From Entophlyctis helioformis (Eukaryota; Chytridiomycota; Chytridiomycetes; Chytridiales; Chytriomycetaceae): 64,000 bases of DNA. The stretch covers positions 62,001-126,000 of the forward strand of contig JAHLKH010000051.1 of NCBI GenBank assembly GCA_025526915.1, read 5' to 3'. A program made the translations under genes and the position numbers. Within the stretch, counting starts at the first letter, position 1. The number at the start of each line of letters is the position of its first letter. This document shows positions 1 through 11,539 of the stretch, piece by piece. Below the pieces are notes generated by a model. It worked only from the letters and a program-made list of their open reading frames with translations, made no database searches and was not told the origin of the DNA.

Positions 1-981
1 TAGCGCTGGCCATCAGGTGCACGGCATCCATCCTGCCATCGCGTGCCGCGTTGAAGATATCGCCCTCATTAACGCCTTCAGATCGGTTGTCGATAAGCCA
101 CCAGACAACATGGACGTGTCGAGCAAGCGCTGCGTTTTTGATGGCGAGCGTGGTGCAGCCCTCGGTGCGGTGCGTGTGCAGGAACTTGAGCATGTCCAGA
201 TTGCCCCAGTGAGCGGCATGGTCCATGGCTTGGCTTGAGCAGTCGTTGCAGCCTGCATCGTGCAGCATCTGGAGCATGTTCATGTATCCGTGTTCAGCCA
301 GGAAATCCATAATCTTCTTGTGTGTTCCGCCCGTTGCGTAGCGTCCGAGGACAATGCCATGCGTGTCGACAAGGTGCTTGAGCATGGCAGTGTTGCCGAG
401 GAAGATGGCGTGCCAGCCGAGCGCGATTGGATAGCTGTAGTCAAGGAGATCGAACCAGTTGTTGCGCATGGCAATATCGCGCAGTCGACCCTGGGTAAAC
501 GCACTTGTGGCAAACAGCATGCTTGTCAGGTACTCGTTGTTCAGGGCGTCGTCCGCACGATCCGTGTACACATCGGCCAAGGCGGGGAATCGTTCGCAGA
601 GATGGACGTAGATCGACCGAGAAAACAACTCCATGACATGGACAGTATGGGCTGGTTCAACAAAGCCACGTCGGTGGTCAAACATGGGCAAACAGCCCAA
701 GAGTAGCGTCTGGTTTCGCACAGAGATGGTGAACTGTGGCAAAGATAGCAGGTCTGTGTCCCAGCCGCTGGCAATGACCTCGTCCCAGATATGCTTGATC
801 GTCATCTCGCTGATGGGGTACCTGGCACCGAGAGCGCGGCTGCACAGGAAACGAGTGAGGGACTGGCGAACGCGATAATGGCCAGCTGCAGTTCCACAGG
901 GAGCGAATCCCAGCCAGCGACTCGTTTCTTGGGCGGCTTGACCGCCAGAGTAGAAGACGGCAGGTACGATACGACAAACAT
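1..981 (-). CDS. F-box-like/ankyrin-like repeat protein, partial, with a frame break
   Basis: The gene reads leftward from an ATG at 981 and runs off the window, so its 3' end is missing. It opens with an F-box-like stretch (WDSLPVELQLAIIAFASP) and continues with degenerate ankyrin-like units of the type MDHAAHWGNLDMLKFLH and IFNAARDGRMDAVHLM. Proteins of this layout are usually adaptors that choose targets through the repeats, but the partner is unknown here. The frame is broken near 859-861: the F-box frame and the downstream frame differ by one base, and adding one base to the short C run (minus strand) would continue into LTRFLCSR. That matches SPLTRFVCSR in the paralogue at 39.2-43.1 kb, so I infer a 1-nt deletion or a sequence error. 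Downstream of the break the frame is open to the window edge. Family assignment is good; exact function is not known. Confidence 0.7.
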
Positions 982-1065
982 GTAGAGCGACGGGAGCGTG
1001 AAGCCAAAGAGCAGACTGCAGTAAATGACGCCGAGCGACTCGATGGACGATACAGGAAAGTGCGG

Positions 1066-1476
1066 TCAACACAAGCGTGACCAACGCCAGAAGCAGCATT
1101 CTAGCAACAACAAACGCGGTTGTCGGAAGGACGCGCTGGGCAAGCTCGATGGCACGACGCTTGTTGACAGACGCAACGTCGCTGCCTGCAGCATATGACT
1201 AGCAGCGTGGGCATCGGCAACGGTTTGAGCAGAAGCGCCAGCGACGAAAGGGCAGTTGTTGACGTAGTCTGACGCTGCACAAGCAGTGTCAAGAGCAGCC
1301 ACTGTATCCGGCGCCATTGCCTTGAACATGGAGACTTTGGCCGCATTTGCAACGACTGTCGCCTCAGCAGCCCTGGCAGCAAGTCCGGCCGCATGGCGGT
1401 GTGCCACGTACTGCGGGGCAGCGTCTTGCTTTTCCGTTCGCATCCTGTGCGCCTTTCCAGCTGGTGTTTTGTCCAT
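1066..1476 (-). CDS. hypothetical alanine-rich protein (doubtful)
   Basis: This is an open frame of about 136 codons from an ATG at 1476, in the gap between the carboxypeptidase stop and the ankyrin-type gene. It is rich in Ala, Val and Thr with a hydrophobic, cysteine-containing end (LLLLECCFWRWSRLC). No domain is recognised. A TCTCG pentanucleotide repeat lies just upstream of the ATG. The frame could be chance in GC-rich DNA, or 3' untranslated sequence of the carboxypeptidase gene. Kept at low confidence because the gap otherwise holds nothing. Confidence 0.25.
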   Translation of the reverse strand: MDKTPAGKAHRMRTEKQDAAPQYVAHRHAAGLAARAAEATVVANAAKVSMFKAMAPDTVAALDTACAASDYVNNCPFVAGASAQTVADAHAASHMLQAATLRLSTSVVPSSLPSASFRQPRLLLLECCFWRWSRLC

Positions 1477-1484
1477 TGCCAGCG

Positions 1485-1512
1485 TCTCGTCTCGTCTCGT
1501 CTCGTCTCGTCG
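1485..1512. repeat. TCTCG pentanucleotide microsatellite
   Basis: About five tandem copies of TCTCG, decaying into CGTCGCG-like sequence on the right. It lies between two minus-strand genes. No function is apparent. Confidence 0.8.
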
Positions 1513-1637
1513 CGTCCTGTTGCGTCGCGTCGAACCGCCTCTAACGGATTGTTTGGACAAGGGGGCAAGAGTCGATAAACGGGCTTGGAGATGCGCTGCT
1601 GAACAACGCAAATGACAACAAAAACAATGCATTTCAT

Positions 1638-3856
1638 TCACGGCTCGGATGGGTCGGCGGGAGTGGAAGGAGGAGCGGCAACAGGCTTGGTGGCATGGAT
1701 GAGGTAGTCGTCGATCATGCGCTTGGACACAAAGCCCTGGTCCATGGGTGCGAGATGGCCAGCATGAAGCAGCTCGACACGGGCCAGGTTGGCGTATTCG
1801 CGCGAGAAGCCAACAATGTGCGGGCTGCCCTCGCGAGCGCTAGTCTTGGACTCGGCAGCAGCCGCGTACGGAGCATCCGTGCCAGGCGTGGCCAGTCGCC
1901 AGATCTCGCGCTCGGCAGTCGCGTAGCCCTCTGCCCCGTGCCAGTCGAGCCCCTCGATCCACTCGGACGACGCCATGATGCCGTCTCGGAAGTCAAACTG
2001 GCCCTGGTAGAGCACGACACGGTACTGCTTGTCCAAGAGGTACGCCACCACCAGCGCCGCGCTTTTCATGACATCGCCTTGCAGCGCATTGTAGACTTCG
2101 GGGTCCTTGCCAAACCATGCAGAAGGGCCGACATTGAGCGACGTCTTGGTGGCCGGCAGGCCGAGGAACTCTTCCATGCGGGACCAGTCGTTGGGGACGT
2201 CGCCCTTGCGCACATCGTACCAGTTGATTCCGCCCGTGGCGTCGCGGAAGGTGTCAAAGATGCGCAGACGGAGGGAAAGCGCCTTTTGCCACTCTTCGAG
2301 ACAGATGTAGCCGACAGAGAGGTCGGCGAACCGCTGCATGGTGGCTGCCTGGCTGCGAGACACGAGGCCAAGCGCAAGAGCCTGTGGCGCGTGGTAGGAG
2401 ACCTGCGTGATGGGGTCAGTCAGACCGTTGCCGATGGCGATGCCAGCCAGAGGGATCTTGGGACGCGTGCTGCTGCCAGCAGACTTGGACGCCTCGTTGG
2501 CTGCATCTGGTGCTGGTGCTGGTGCACGGTTGGCGTTGACGCGGTCGATGTGGAATGCCAGATGAGGCACGTACTTGCCAGCGTACGACTCGCCTGTGAT
2601 GTACAGACGCGACTGCAGCTGGTCGGGATACATTTCATAAAACTTGTCAAGGAACACGATGAGGTCGTGGGCCACGGCAGCCTGGTTAGCAGCGTATCCG
2701 TTTGAAAACTCGGGGATTTCGGGCTCGGGCTGCCGGCGGCCGTCGCGGCGGCCGCGGTGTTTTGTAGTGCTGGACGTGGACGGGTCGGCAGACGCGCCAG
2801 ACGCGCCAGATGAGGCGATCTTGGACTCGCACTGCTCGGTCTTGCGGTAGGCAGCGGCAATGGCATCGTCCTCGGCAGAGGTCAGGGGGACCATGGAAGC
2901 CGGCTCGCGAAGTGCGCGCACCGAGGGCGTGTCGACAAAGCTGAAGCCGGTGCCGACGGGATTGTCGATGAACAGCATGGAGTAGTGGGTGTTCCACGAG
3001 TCAGGGTTGCGACGCAGAAGAAGATCGTTGTCGTCCAGACGGATCGGGCCCATCTCGTAGAACAGGCCGATCATGGAGCTCGAGCCAGGGCCGCCCTGCA
3101 GCCAGACGATCAGCGGCGGATGCTCTTCGAGCGGCTGCTGGGCAGGGAAGAACCAGTAGAAGATGGATGCGTTTGTCCTGGCGCTGGCGTCCGAGGACTG
3201 GTGAGGCGTGTCGCTGGAGGGCAAGCGTTGGACAGGGCGTTAGGACAGAGCGTGCACACGGGCAGATCTGGCAGATCTGACAGATCTGGCAAGCCGAGCG
3301 TGTGACACTGCGGCCACGCAGGCATCGCAACGCCAGACAACGCCAAGCAACGCCAAGCAAGGCAAGGCAGGACACGCACCGCACATGCACAAAGCCGGCG
3401 AAGCTGTCGTCGAGGGGCGTCTCGCCCGCAGCCCACGGCAGAGGGCCGACACGGTGCGTCTGCGAGCGAGACGCAGCGGCCACGGCGGCGGCGGCAGCAG
3501 CAGCAAACGACGGCGGGGCGGTGGCGGGGCGGCGATGAGGGCTGCGATGGCAGGAACGGGCGGATGAGCGGAGCGATGCTCTGCACGACCCAGAACGATC
3601 CGACAATGACGATAAAGGCCCAGCCGGCGACGGTCAGGGCCTGCTGGGCCCACGGCTGCTCGTACCACGGGGCGGGGCCGTGACGGTGCGGGCGAGTGGG
3701 CGAGCGCGGCGGCGACGGCGGCACGTGCGTGACGTGGTCGTGGTCGTGGTGGTCGTCGATGGTGTCGTGGTCGTGGTCGTGGGCGTCGTTCAAGAGCGAG
3801 TCGCGCTCTCGCGAGAGCCTTCGCCCGACCAGCGGAACTGCCGACGATCTCGACAT
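1638..3856 (-). CDS. membrane-anchored serine carboxypeptidase (S10 family, CPVL type)
   Basis: Inferred exons are 3856-3512, 3459-3385 and 3197-1638, giving 659 residues in frame. The enzyme should remove C-terminal residues from peptides. The S10 core is clear: oxyanion region VWLQGGPGSSSM, nucleophile Ser in GESYAGKYVPHL, the Asp region YQGQFDFRDG, and the catalytic His in HAGHLAPMDQ. The core resembles vitellogenic-like carboxypeptidase (FYWFFPAQ, GQFD) more than Kex1. Instead of a cleaved signal peptide, about 65 residues rich in His/Asp precede one hydrophobic segment (ALTVAGWAFIVIVGSFWVV), so I infer a type II anchor with the catalytic part in the lumen or outside. The first intron is only 52 nt with a GTCGTT donor and is the least certain junction. 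The start codon shares the palindrome CATG with the divergent LSM2 gene. Confidence 0.85.
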
Positions 3857-4391
3857 GGTGCGTGTTGGTTGAGGTGCCGCAAAGCGAAGCCTGCGAGTCG
3901 GCTGCTGGTCGAGTGGGGCAGAAGCGCTGCAGACTATAAGAGCAGCAGTGCACAACGTAAGGCTTAAGCACGACGAACACACGACTAACACGACCGACCA
4001 CCGGCAGCTGTTCTACTCGTTCTTCAAGACGCTCGTGGGCCAGGAGGTGACGGTCGAGCTCAAGAACGACCTGGCCATTGTCGGCAAGCTGGTGTCGGTC
4101 GACCAGTTCCTCAACTTCAAGCTGGACGGCATCCGCGTCGAGGACGAGGCCCGCTTCCCGCACATGGTGTGTTGCGTCTTGTGCTGCCTTGTGCAGCCTT
4201 GTGTTGTGGTGCATCGCCTATGCTGATGCTCACATGCACGCATGCTCACTTGCTCGCAGCTGTCCGTCAAGAACTGCTTCATCCGCGGCTCGGTCGTGCG
4301 CTACGTGCGGTTGCCGGCCGCGCAGGTCGACACGGCGCTGTTGCAAGACGCTGCCCGCAAAGAGGCAGAGACGCAGAAGCAGGGCAGATGA
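3855..4391 (+). CDS. LSM2: U6 snRNA-associated Sm-like protein LSm2
   Basis: Inferred exons are 3855-3857, 4008-4166 and 4260-4391, giving 97 residues, the usual LSm2 length. LSm2 is a subunit of the Lsm2-8 ring that binds the U6 snRNA 3' end and of the cytoplasmic Lsm1-7 ring in mRNA decay. Sm1 is visible in LFYSFFKTLVGQEVTVELK with the SVDQFLNFKL segment, and Sm2 in NCFIRGSVVRYV. The first exon is a lone ATG followed directly by GTGCGT, because the conserved LFYSFF segment starts right after an AG acceptor and there is no ATG between. That ATG overlaps the start codon of the divergent carboxypeptidase gene. A TATAAG sequence lies inside intron 1 near 3934 and could serve the minus-strand gene or an alternative promoter. 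Confidence 0.9.
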
Positions 4392-4577
4392 GGCGCTGTC
4401 GGCGGGCTGCAGGTGGACCAGCTGCACATTAAACGGAGGCATCAGCACCATCACCAGATCTGCATCTCTTGTGCATGCGGCCTTGACGTGCCGCTGTCGT
4501 CGTTGCCGTCGCTCCAATGCCAGGACACTTCCAGGACACTTCCACCACACACGAGCATCTGGGACACCTGCATCGCT

Positions 4578-7500
4578 TCATTGGCATGCAGACGGAACAG
4601 GATCGAGTGCCGCAAGCAGCATCTCTGCGCTGCCCGCGCTCGGATCGTCCACGTCGCCGTCAGCCGGCACGCCAAGCCCAGCAGCCGGCGCGTCGGCCAG
4701 CAGCGACATGAGCAGCGACCGCCGCACATCAAACGCCGCGTGCAGCATGGGGAGCGTCTCGGCCACGGCCAGCCCCTGCATGCGTCGCGAGAACTTGAGC
4801 ACAATCTGCAGCAGGCTCTCGATGGCGTGCCGCTGCGGCCGCTGCGCGTGGTCCAGAAACAGCCCGCGGTGCATGCGGCGCGCTGTTTGGTGGATGGCCG
4901 ACTGCAGCGACCCAATGTTCGTGATGGACTGCGCGAGCAGCGTCTCGCCTGGCGGCTGTGCGTCGTGGCCCGTCTCGCTATCCGTGCCAGAGTCAGCGTC
5001 AGAGTCAGAGTTCGCGTCAGAGCCCCGAGATGCAGAGTGCCGGTAGCCAAACGCCCGCCGTGCAACAGAGTCCAGCGCGCGCGTCAGCCGGGTCCAGCTG
5101 CCCAGCACCACGCCGTGGAACGCGTGCCACATGAGTGCCTTGACCAGCACGCGCGCGCCGTGTATGAGCTGCATCGCCAGGCTGAATTCAGAGCGAGTGA
5201 GACTCCCGGCAGCAGACAGAGGAGATGGACGGGACGGCGGTGCGGCCGAACGCTGCGTGCTCGTCTGCCGCATCTTGTCCCACACACGGCTCTGGTGCAT
5301 GCGACTCAGTGCCTCGTCGACACGCACAAGCGAGAGCAGCCAGCCAAACACGGCCTCAAACACCTCCACCGTGTCGGGCGTGATGACGGCGTCAAAGGGT
5401 CGCGGCGCTCTGTACACCAGCCTCAAAAACGCCAGCGCATTTGATGCTGCTCGGCATATCCATGACAGTCAGCGACCACCAGACAGCCAGAACATGACAT
5501 CCACACACATACACACACCTGTGAGATCGTCGGGGATATCGTGCGTCCCATGCGCGGCAAACTCGAGCAGGCTGTCGAGCTGCATGTCGCCTAGCCGGCC
5601 CTCCATGCCCGCGCCGTGCTCGTCAACAACAGACCGCAGAGCACGCGTTAGCGCATTCATGTCCGGCGGCCATCTCGCATCGCCATTGAGCCCGAGCCCG
5701 CGCACATGCGGGTCGCGGTCGGCCGGCTGGTCCCGAAACAGCGCGTCCTTGACCGCAAGCACAAAGCCGCCGTCTTGCAGGCAATGGTGGGACTGGAGCA
5801 GGTGCAGATGAAACCGGAGATCGTGGCTGCGAACGTGCCGCAAGAGGGCGTCGCTGCTCGTGTCCGTGCGCCGATCGTGTATGCGGCTGTAGCGGCTGGC
5901 TTCGTCTGCAAACAGCAGCATGAGAGCCGCTCGGGACACGAGCCGGATCTGTGTCTTCCACACATGCAGCAACGATCTTGTGATGGCGACTGGCACTGGA
6001 CACGTGAATGTCAGGACATCGCCGTCCCTGTCCTCGTTGCTGGCGTCGGAAAGTAGCGCGCCGGATTGAAAGGATGCCTCGGCTGATGAGGGGATGGCAA
6101 AGAACGATGTGGAGGTGGCCGCATCCCGCGTGCAGCCGCGACTCGCAAACTCTGCAAACGAGCCAAGCTGCTGGTCCGACTGCCTGCTCACCGATGCCTC
6201 GGACTGGTGGCTGCTGTCAGAGACACTCTGCTGATCCATGCCAGCATCTGGGGCCGAGTCTCTGTCTCTTGCGCCGACTTGATCGGCCGGCTGTGCTGGC
6301 GGAGATGCGTCGCCAAGCTGACTCGTGGCATCCATGAACGACGATGACGATGACGATGACGACGACTGCATCAACGCAATTGATCCCGCGCTGCTGCTGC
6401 GTCGAGACGGCAAGACCGGCATCTCCACATCCTGCGGCTCGGATGAAAGAGCGCGTGGCACGCGATCATCGCTACTATTGTGCGCGCTCGACTGCATCGA
6501 CTCGAGCGGGTCAAAGAACAGATCAGCAGAGCCAGCGCTGCTGCCCTGGTCCTGCTCGGTCTCTGCCACGTTGTCGGTCTCGTTTCCAGCCACACGGACG
6601 CCATCTACAGCGTGCTCCTCTTCCACAGGCTGCCACGTCTCGCCCAGCACCGCCAGCCGTTTCTCGGAATGGTCGAGCCGCTTTTGTCGCCACACGACCC
6701 GCTCCTCGGCAGCCTCGATCAGTCGCATGCGTCTCTCGAAATCGCGAACAAGTGCCTCGGCCTCTTGTGCCTCGAGATCCGCGCGCATGGCCTGCTCCTG
6801 CAGCTCGCGCTGCAGTGCTGCCGCTTCCAGCACACGCTGCCGCTCCAGCTCCGTCTCCTTCTCAGCGCTACGCTGTGCGAGAAACGCATCAATGGATGCT
6901 TGGAGATCCCGACGACGCTTCTGGAGCTGCAAAACTGCCTCTTGGCGCTCTGCTTCCTTTTTCTCGTCCATCTCCCGTGCCTGCGGGGAGTTTTCCACCA
7001 CAGCGACAGCAAACGTGTCAGTCGCGTGCATGGCTGGGCATGCATTTGAAGCAAGTGTGTCCCCCTCACCTTTTCAACATTCTCAGCAAGCTGCCGAAGA
7101 CGGTCTTGCGCACGTCGTCTTTCAGCGCGCACTTTGGCCGCGGACTCCTTGTCCCAGATGGCGAGTTGCGCATCCTCGTATGCCGTGGCCGCGGCATGGA
7201 TCTGACGGATCTCTGCCATGCGGAAACTCATGCGGCTGTGTAGATGGAGACCAGAGGCGAGTGGCGATCCAGGCACTCCCGAGAAATGCCCTTGTTTGAG
7301 GTTCTCGGGATCGCTGATAAGGCGGAGAGACGATCCAGCATCAAAGAGCGCTTTCGCCATATCAGATGGCACAAACGCCGGCAAGGCTGGTCGTTGCTCG
7401 GCGCTGCTTGCCTCGCCATCCACCTGGCTTGGCCCTTTAAGCGCTCCTACAAACTCGCCGTACGGATCATACAATGCCGCCGGGTCGATGCCAGACGCAT

Positions 7501-9124
7501 GCGCTCCAACGAGGCCGATCCATGCATCCATCCAAGCCAGAAACGGTGCTGATGCCAGCCGGAGCAGCAAAAGCAGAACGTGCCGAATGCCTCCCATACC
7601 GCTTTCATCCAGCTGCACATCGTCTAGGTAATCAATGCGCAGCACCGCATCGTACAGCAGCGAAAGCAGCGATAGACTCGCAGGGATCGAGCGATGCGCA
7701 AAGGGCTGTGCCGAATCGGCATTGAACAGAGACGCGAGTGCAGAGAGAACAAGTCGCGGCTGGTTGAACGCGTTTCCAATCTCCAGCAGATGCAGCGAGT
7801 CGCGCTCGAGCTTGTCTTCCAGATGCACAATATAGGCATGGAACCTGTCCATCGTCTGTGTGAGGCCGGAAGCAAGGGCAGCGCCAGTCAGGCCAAAATG
7901 CTCGGGGTCGTCAAGCAGCAGGTGCGCGACACGACGGATGCGGACGTGGTTGGTGGCCAGACACGCCACGTCGCGCAGAATACTGTGGAGAGCGCTTGGC
8001 GACAGCGATGCCAGCCGCAGCCGAGAAAGGTGGTCTTGGCGCACAGCAACGCGCCAGTCGGTGCGGTCCAGATCAAAGATGGCAGATGGGATGCCGACCG
8101 CTGCCTTGAGGACGCACTTTGCAACAAAGCGGTCGGTCACGACAATGCCTGGGTCCGCCCAGACATAGCGATCGCTTGGTTGGAAAGCAGAGCGGTATGC
8201 AGCGTCGTTGATCGAGAAGGGGACGTCTGTCACGAGTGGGCTGCTGAATGCCGTGTCTGTGATGTGGACGGACGATGGCAGATGCTCCCAGGCAAGCGAG
8301 CGCGGCGGGGCCGCTGAGAACGCGCTGCTCGACTCCCAGATGCTTGCATCGAGAGCGTTGGGCTCGGCAGGATGCGAGACGTATGCCGAGTCTTGCGACG
8401 ACTGCATGGACGCTGTCTCGACGAATGCCGCCGAGTCTGGCTCGGCAGCCGGGGCAGCTGCAAACGTCGGAAAGAGGCGATCGTGGCTGTGATGGGCAGC
8501 TGGATCTGGCAGCGCATCGGGAAAGCGGAAGATGGACGGCAGCCGGGAGAACGCCGAGGTCCAGTCGATGTGGTGCATGCCCAGCGGCAGCGGCGTGCTT
8601 GTGGACTGCGGCCGGCTCTGCAGGCCGTCCAAGCGCAGATCGGCGGATTCTGTCGCGGGCAGTCAGCACGACGCATTCACAGCCGGCTGGATGGATGGAT
8701 GGATGGCTGGATAGATGGACTGACCGGCGACGTGGAAGATGGCGCGGTCGAGACGCCGGCCACCGCCAAACTCTGCGGCGGCGTCTGCGGCACCAGCAGC
8801 CTGCACGGCGTGGTCGAGCAGATGCGTGCGCAGCGGGCCGCCGCCAGTCGCGGCCGGCGTGGCCAAGGCGGCATGCGTCGTGTCTGCGCTGCGGGCCAGG
8901 ATCCACAGGACGGCGGCCAGGTCTGGCGGGCAGGCGTGCAGGCCGGCAGGCGCCAGTCGGGCGAGCAGCGCCGCGGCCGAGCGGGCGGTGTGCGGGCTGC
9001 ACAGCGACAGAGCGTATAGATGCGACTCGAGCACCAGCGACAGCTGCGTCGGCGTCGGCGGCGGCGGGTGCGTGCACGACGACGCAGCGCGGAAGAAGAC
9101 GTCGAGCAAGCGGGCGTGGCGCTT

Positions 9125-9159
<35 letters not shown>

Positions 9160-9162
9160 TGT

Positions 9163-9194
<32 letters not shown>

Positions 9195-9298
9195 CTGTTG
9201 TGGTTGTTGCCGCCGTCGTGGGAGCTGCTGCTGCTGCCTGCGAGAGCGTCGCACAGACGCCGGAACGTCGGCACAAACGGCGCGCTGGCACTCGGCAT
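4578..9298 (-). CDS. gamma-tubulin complex component, GCP6-like (Spc97/Spc98 family)
   Basis: Inferred exons are 9298-8725, 8649-7070, 6980-5519 and 5446-4578, giving 1494 residues with every junction in phase. Such subunits help form the gamma-tubulin ring complex that nucleates microtubules at centrosomes and basal bodies. The N-terminal GCP domain lies around residues 300-560. A long charged coiled coil follows (about 690-830, Glu/Arg/Gln-rich), then an acidic Ser-rich linker. The C-terminal GCP domain starts near 1045 and contains the family patterns LHLLQSHHCLQDGGFVLAV and LVYRAPRPFDAVITPDTVEV. The long insert between the two halves favours GCP6 over GCP2-4; GCP5 is the alternative. A CTG repeat in exon 1 encodes Ser/Asn runs. 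The start lies about 100 bp from the divergent stress-protein gene. Confidence 0.82.
9128..9204. repeat. CTG-type trinucleotide repeat inside the GCP6-like exon 1
   Basis: Imperfect CTG/TTG triplet run on the plus strand. On the coding (minus) strand it encodes Ser runs broken by Asn and Gly, near residues 20-60 of the protein. It is likely length-variable between strains. Confidence 0.85.
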
Positions 9299-9398
9299 CG
9301 TCGCTGCGTCCGAACGAAGCGAGAAGCAACGAACGCGTTCAAGTGAGCCTTTGACGCATTCGCAGGCTTGCCCGCGCACTTGCGACGATCGCATCCGC

Positions 9399-10070
9399 AT
9401 GAGCATGAGCACGGAGACACCGCAGACAGCGCAGACAGCGCCAGAACCGCGCGCACGTCCACCGCAACCACCACAACCGCAGCCGTACCAAGTGCATGAA
9501 GAGCCGCACTCGGAGGTGCATTTCTCGCCTGCCCGCACCGTCGCCATTGCCATCGACGGCTCCGAGCACTCGTCGCACGCCCTCGATTGGGCCCTCAAGA
9601 ACGTCATCCGCTCCGAGTCGGACCAGGTTGTGCTGCTCAACGTGCGTCCGTTTGTGCCGCTTCCCACGCTGTCGTACCGCGCGCCGTTCTTTGACTATGG
9701 AGGTGCGTGTGCGTGTGCAACTTCTTGCGTGTCATCCATCTGGCGAGCCTGACTGATGCGCGGTCCGCCAATAGTCTACGACCCGGACATGTTTGACCGG
9801 ATGGACGAGGCAAACGCCAAGAGCTCGCACGCGCTGCTCATCGACGCCGCCAAGCAGCTCAAGAAGCACCATGTGCATGTGCGTGCGATTGCTCTGCGCG
9901 GCGATCCCCGCGACGAGCTCGTGTACAAGATCGAGGAGCTCAAGGCCGACGTGGTTGTCATGGGCTCGCGTGGTCTGGGCACCTTGAGCCGTGCGATCAT
10001 GGGCTCGGTGTCGGACCACCTCGCCCACCACGTCAAGTGCCCCGTCATTGTCACTCGGATGAACCGATGA
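9399..10070 (+). CDS. universal stress protein (UspA fold), copy 1
   Basis: Exons 9399-9702 and 9775-10070 give 199 residues. After a Pro/Gln-rich leader of about 40 residues comes a single Usp domain beginning RTVAIAIDGSEHSSHALDWA. It ends in the nucleotide-binding pattern G-x2-G-x9-G-S (MGSRGLGTLSRAIMGSVS), so it should be an ATP-binding type. Usp proteins act in stress survival; substrates are unknown. It is a tandem duplicate of the gene at 10.6 kb: the intron sits at the same codon (Asp-Tyr-Gly|Val) with the same TATGGAG/GT donor. The second ATG three codons in could also be the start. Confidence 0.9.
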
Positions 10071-10612
10071 AGGCTCCTGCGCAGCGGCATACCGTGGCTG
10101 GGAAAGACCTGGCAAACAACAGCGTCGCCCGTGTGCACCGATTGCTGGCCCGTGAAGCGTCCCCTTGAATGAAGTGCGACTTGCAAGCCCGTCTGGCCCC
10201 GTGGCTGTCCGTGGATTCTGAGCATCACGCGAGTGCAAGTGCAGGCTGTGCAGGCTGTGCAGGCTGTACAGAGCAGAGCGCCCCCCTTCTGCGTCTGCCC
10301 CGCCACCAGCAGCAGATCTGTGCTTGTGCGTGACTGTGACTGCGTCTGTGACTGTGACTGTGTGTATATTGCCGCTCGACCAGCGACGCGTTGGCATGAC
10401 GCACCATTCATGCGGGCGGAATGACTCATCGTGACGTTGGAACAATGACGCGACATGAGGTGTTCCCCCGCCGGGCGAAGCGGCCGTCGCCTTATAAGCA
10501 GCCGCCGCCTGCCCGTCGAGGCCGCGCACCAGCCAACAAGCGATCCCAGGTCCACAACAACTACCACCACAACAACTACCACAACAACTACCACAACAAC
10601 AACTACCACAAC
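10071..10612. other. intergenic region between the two stress-protein genes
   Basis: No coding sequence is supported here. It holds short tandem runs, GCAGGCTGT near 10243-10270 and GTGACTGTGACT near 10330-10362, then a stretch of CAACAACTACCAC-type repeats (about 10555-10612) directly before the ATG of copy 2, which is probably its 5' untranslated leader. TTATAAGC at about 10491 looks like a TATA element for copy 2. Confidence 0.6.
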
Positions 10613-11341
10613 ATGGCCACCACAACCTCAGACTCCCAACAGATCCAGCCCGCGGCCCAGCGCGGCCCGCAGCCCCAGCCCTTCCAGGTCGCCGACGAGG
10701 TGCACTCGGAGGTGCATTTCTCGCCCACCCGCACCGTCGCCATCGCCATCGACGGCTCTGAGCACTCGTCGTACGCCCTCGACTGGGCCCTCAAGAACGT
10801 CATCCGCTCCGAGTCGGACCAGGTCGTGCTGCTCAACGTGCGCCCCTACGTCACGCTGCCGACGCTCTCGTACGGCGCTCCCTTTGTCGACTATGGAGGT
10901 GTGTGCGTGTGTGTGCGACTGTCTGCATTGGCCCTGGCTTCGGCCCCGACGTTGGCTTTTGGCTTTCGCCTCGAGCTTCGCCTTGCATGCCAACATGCTT
11001 TCATTGTGACTTACATGCCAGCGCTGACACTGACAGTCTACGACACAGAGGCCTTTACCGAGATCGAAGAGGCCAACAAGAAGACGTCGCACGAGCTGCT
11101 CATCCACGCCGCCAAGCAGCTCAAGAAGCATCACGTGCATGTGCGCGCCATTGCCCTCCGCGGCGATGCCCGTGAGGAGCTCGTGTACAAGATCGAGGAC
11201 CTCAAGGCCGACGTGGTCGTCATGGGCTCGCGCGGCCTGAGCACCTTTGGCCGTGCCTTTATGGGCTCCGTGTCCGACCACCTCGCCCACCACGTCAAGT
11301 GCCCCGTCATTGTCACTCGCGCCACCGACGCAAGAGCTTGA
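10613..11341 (+). CDS. universal stress protein (UspA fold), copy 2
   Basis: Exons 10613-10898 and 11037-11341 give 196 residues. The Usp domain (RTVAIAIDGSEHSSYALDWA to VKCPVIVTR) keeps the G-x2-G-x9-G-S motif (MGSRGLSTFGRAFMGSVS), so ATP binding is expected. It is very similar to copy 1 throughout the domain and differs mainly in the leader (Gln/Ala-rich) and the last residues (ATDARA). Shared intron position and splice sites show a recent tandem duplication. The 5' leader is a CAAC-rich repeat, suggesting a long unstructured untranslated region. Confidence 0.9.
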   Translation: MATTTSDSQQIQPAAQRGPQPQPFQVADEVHSEVHFSPTRTVAIAIDGSEHSSYALDWALKNVIRSESDQVVLLNVRPYVTLPTLSYGAPFVDYGGVCVCVRLSALALASAPTLAFGFRLELRLACQHAFIVTYMPALTLTVYDTEAFTEIEEANKKTSHELLIHAAKQLKKHHVHVRAIALRGDAREELVYKIEDLKADVVVMGSRGLSTFGRAFMGSVSDHLAHHVKCPVIVTRATDARA

Positions 11342-11539
11342 TCGTCTGGCCGTCTGATCGTCTGGATCGTCTGATCGTCTGCTCCCGCACATCGCAACGC
11401 TTCCAAGTCTTGGCGAGCCGCGTGCTTTCCACCCACGACGCATATCCCCCCTATGCCCCCTCCACCCTTCCATCTAGTACAGTCCATCACCACACACCCC
11501 ATTAAAAACAGTGCAAGTCTACAACGCCACAACTCCTGT

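Noticed and set aside
1638..3856. Kex1-type processing carboxypeptidase
   Set aside because: Kex1 has a C-terminal anchor and GD-type Asp motif; the core here matches the CPVL type better.
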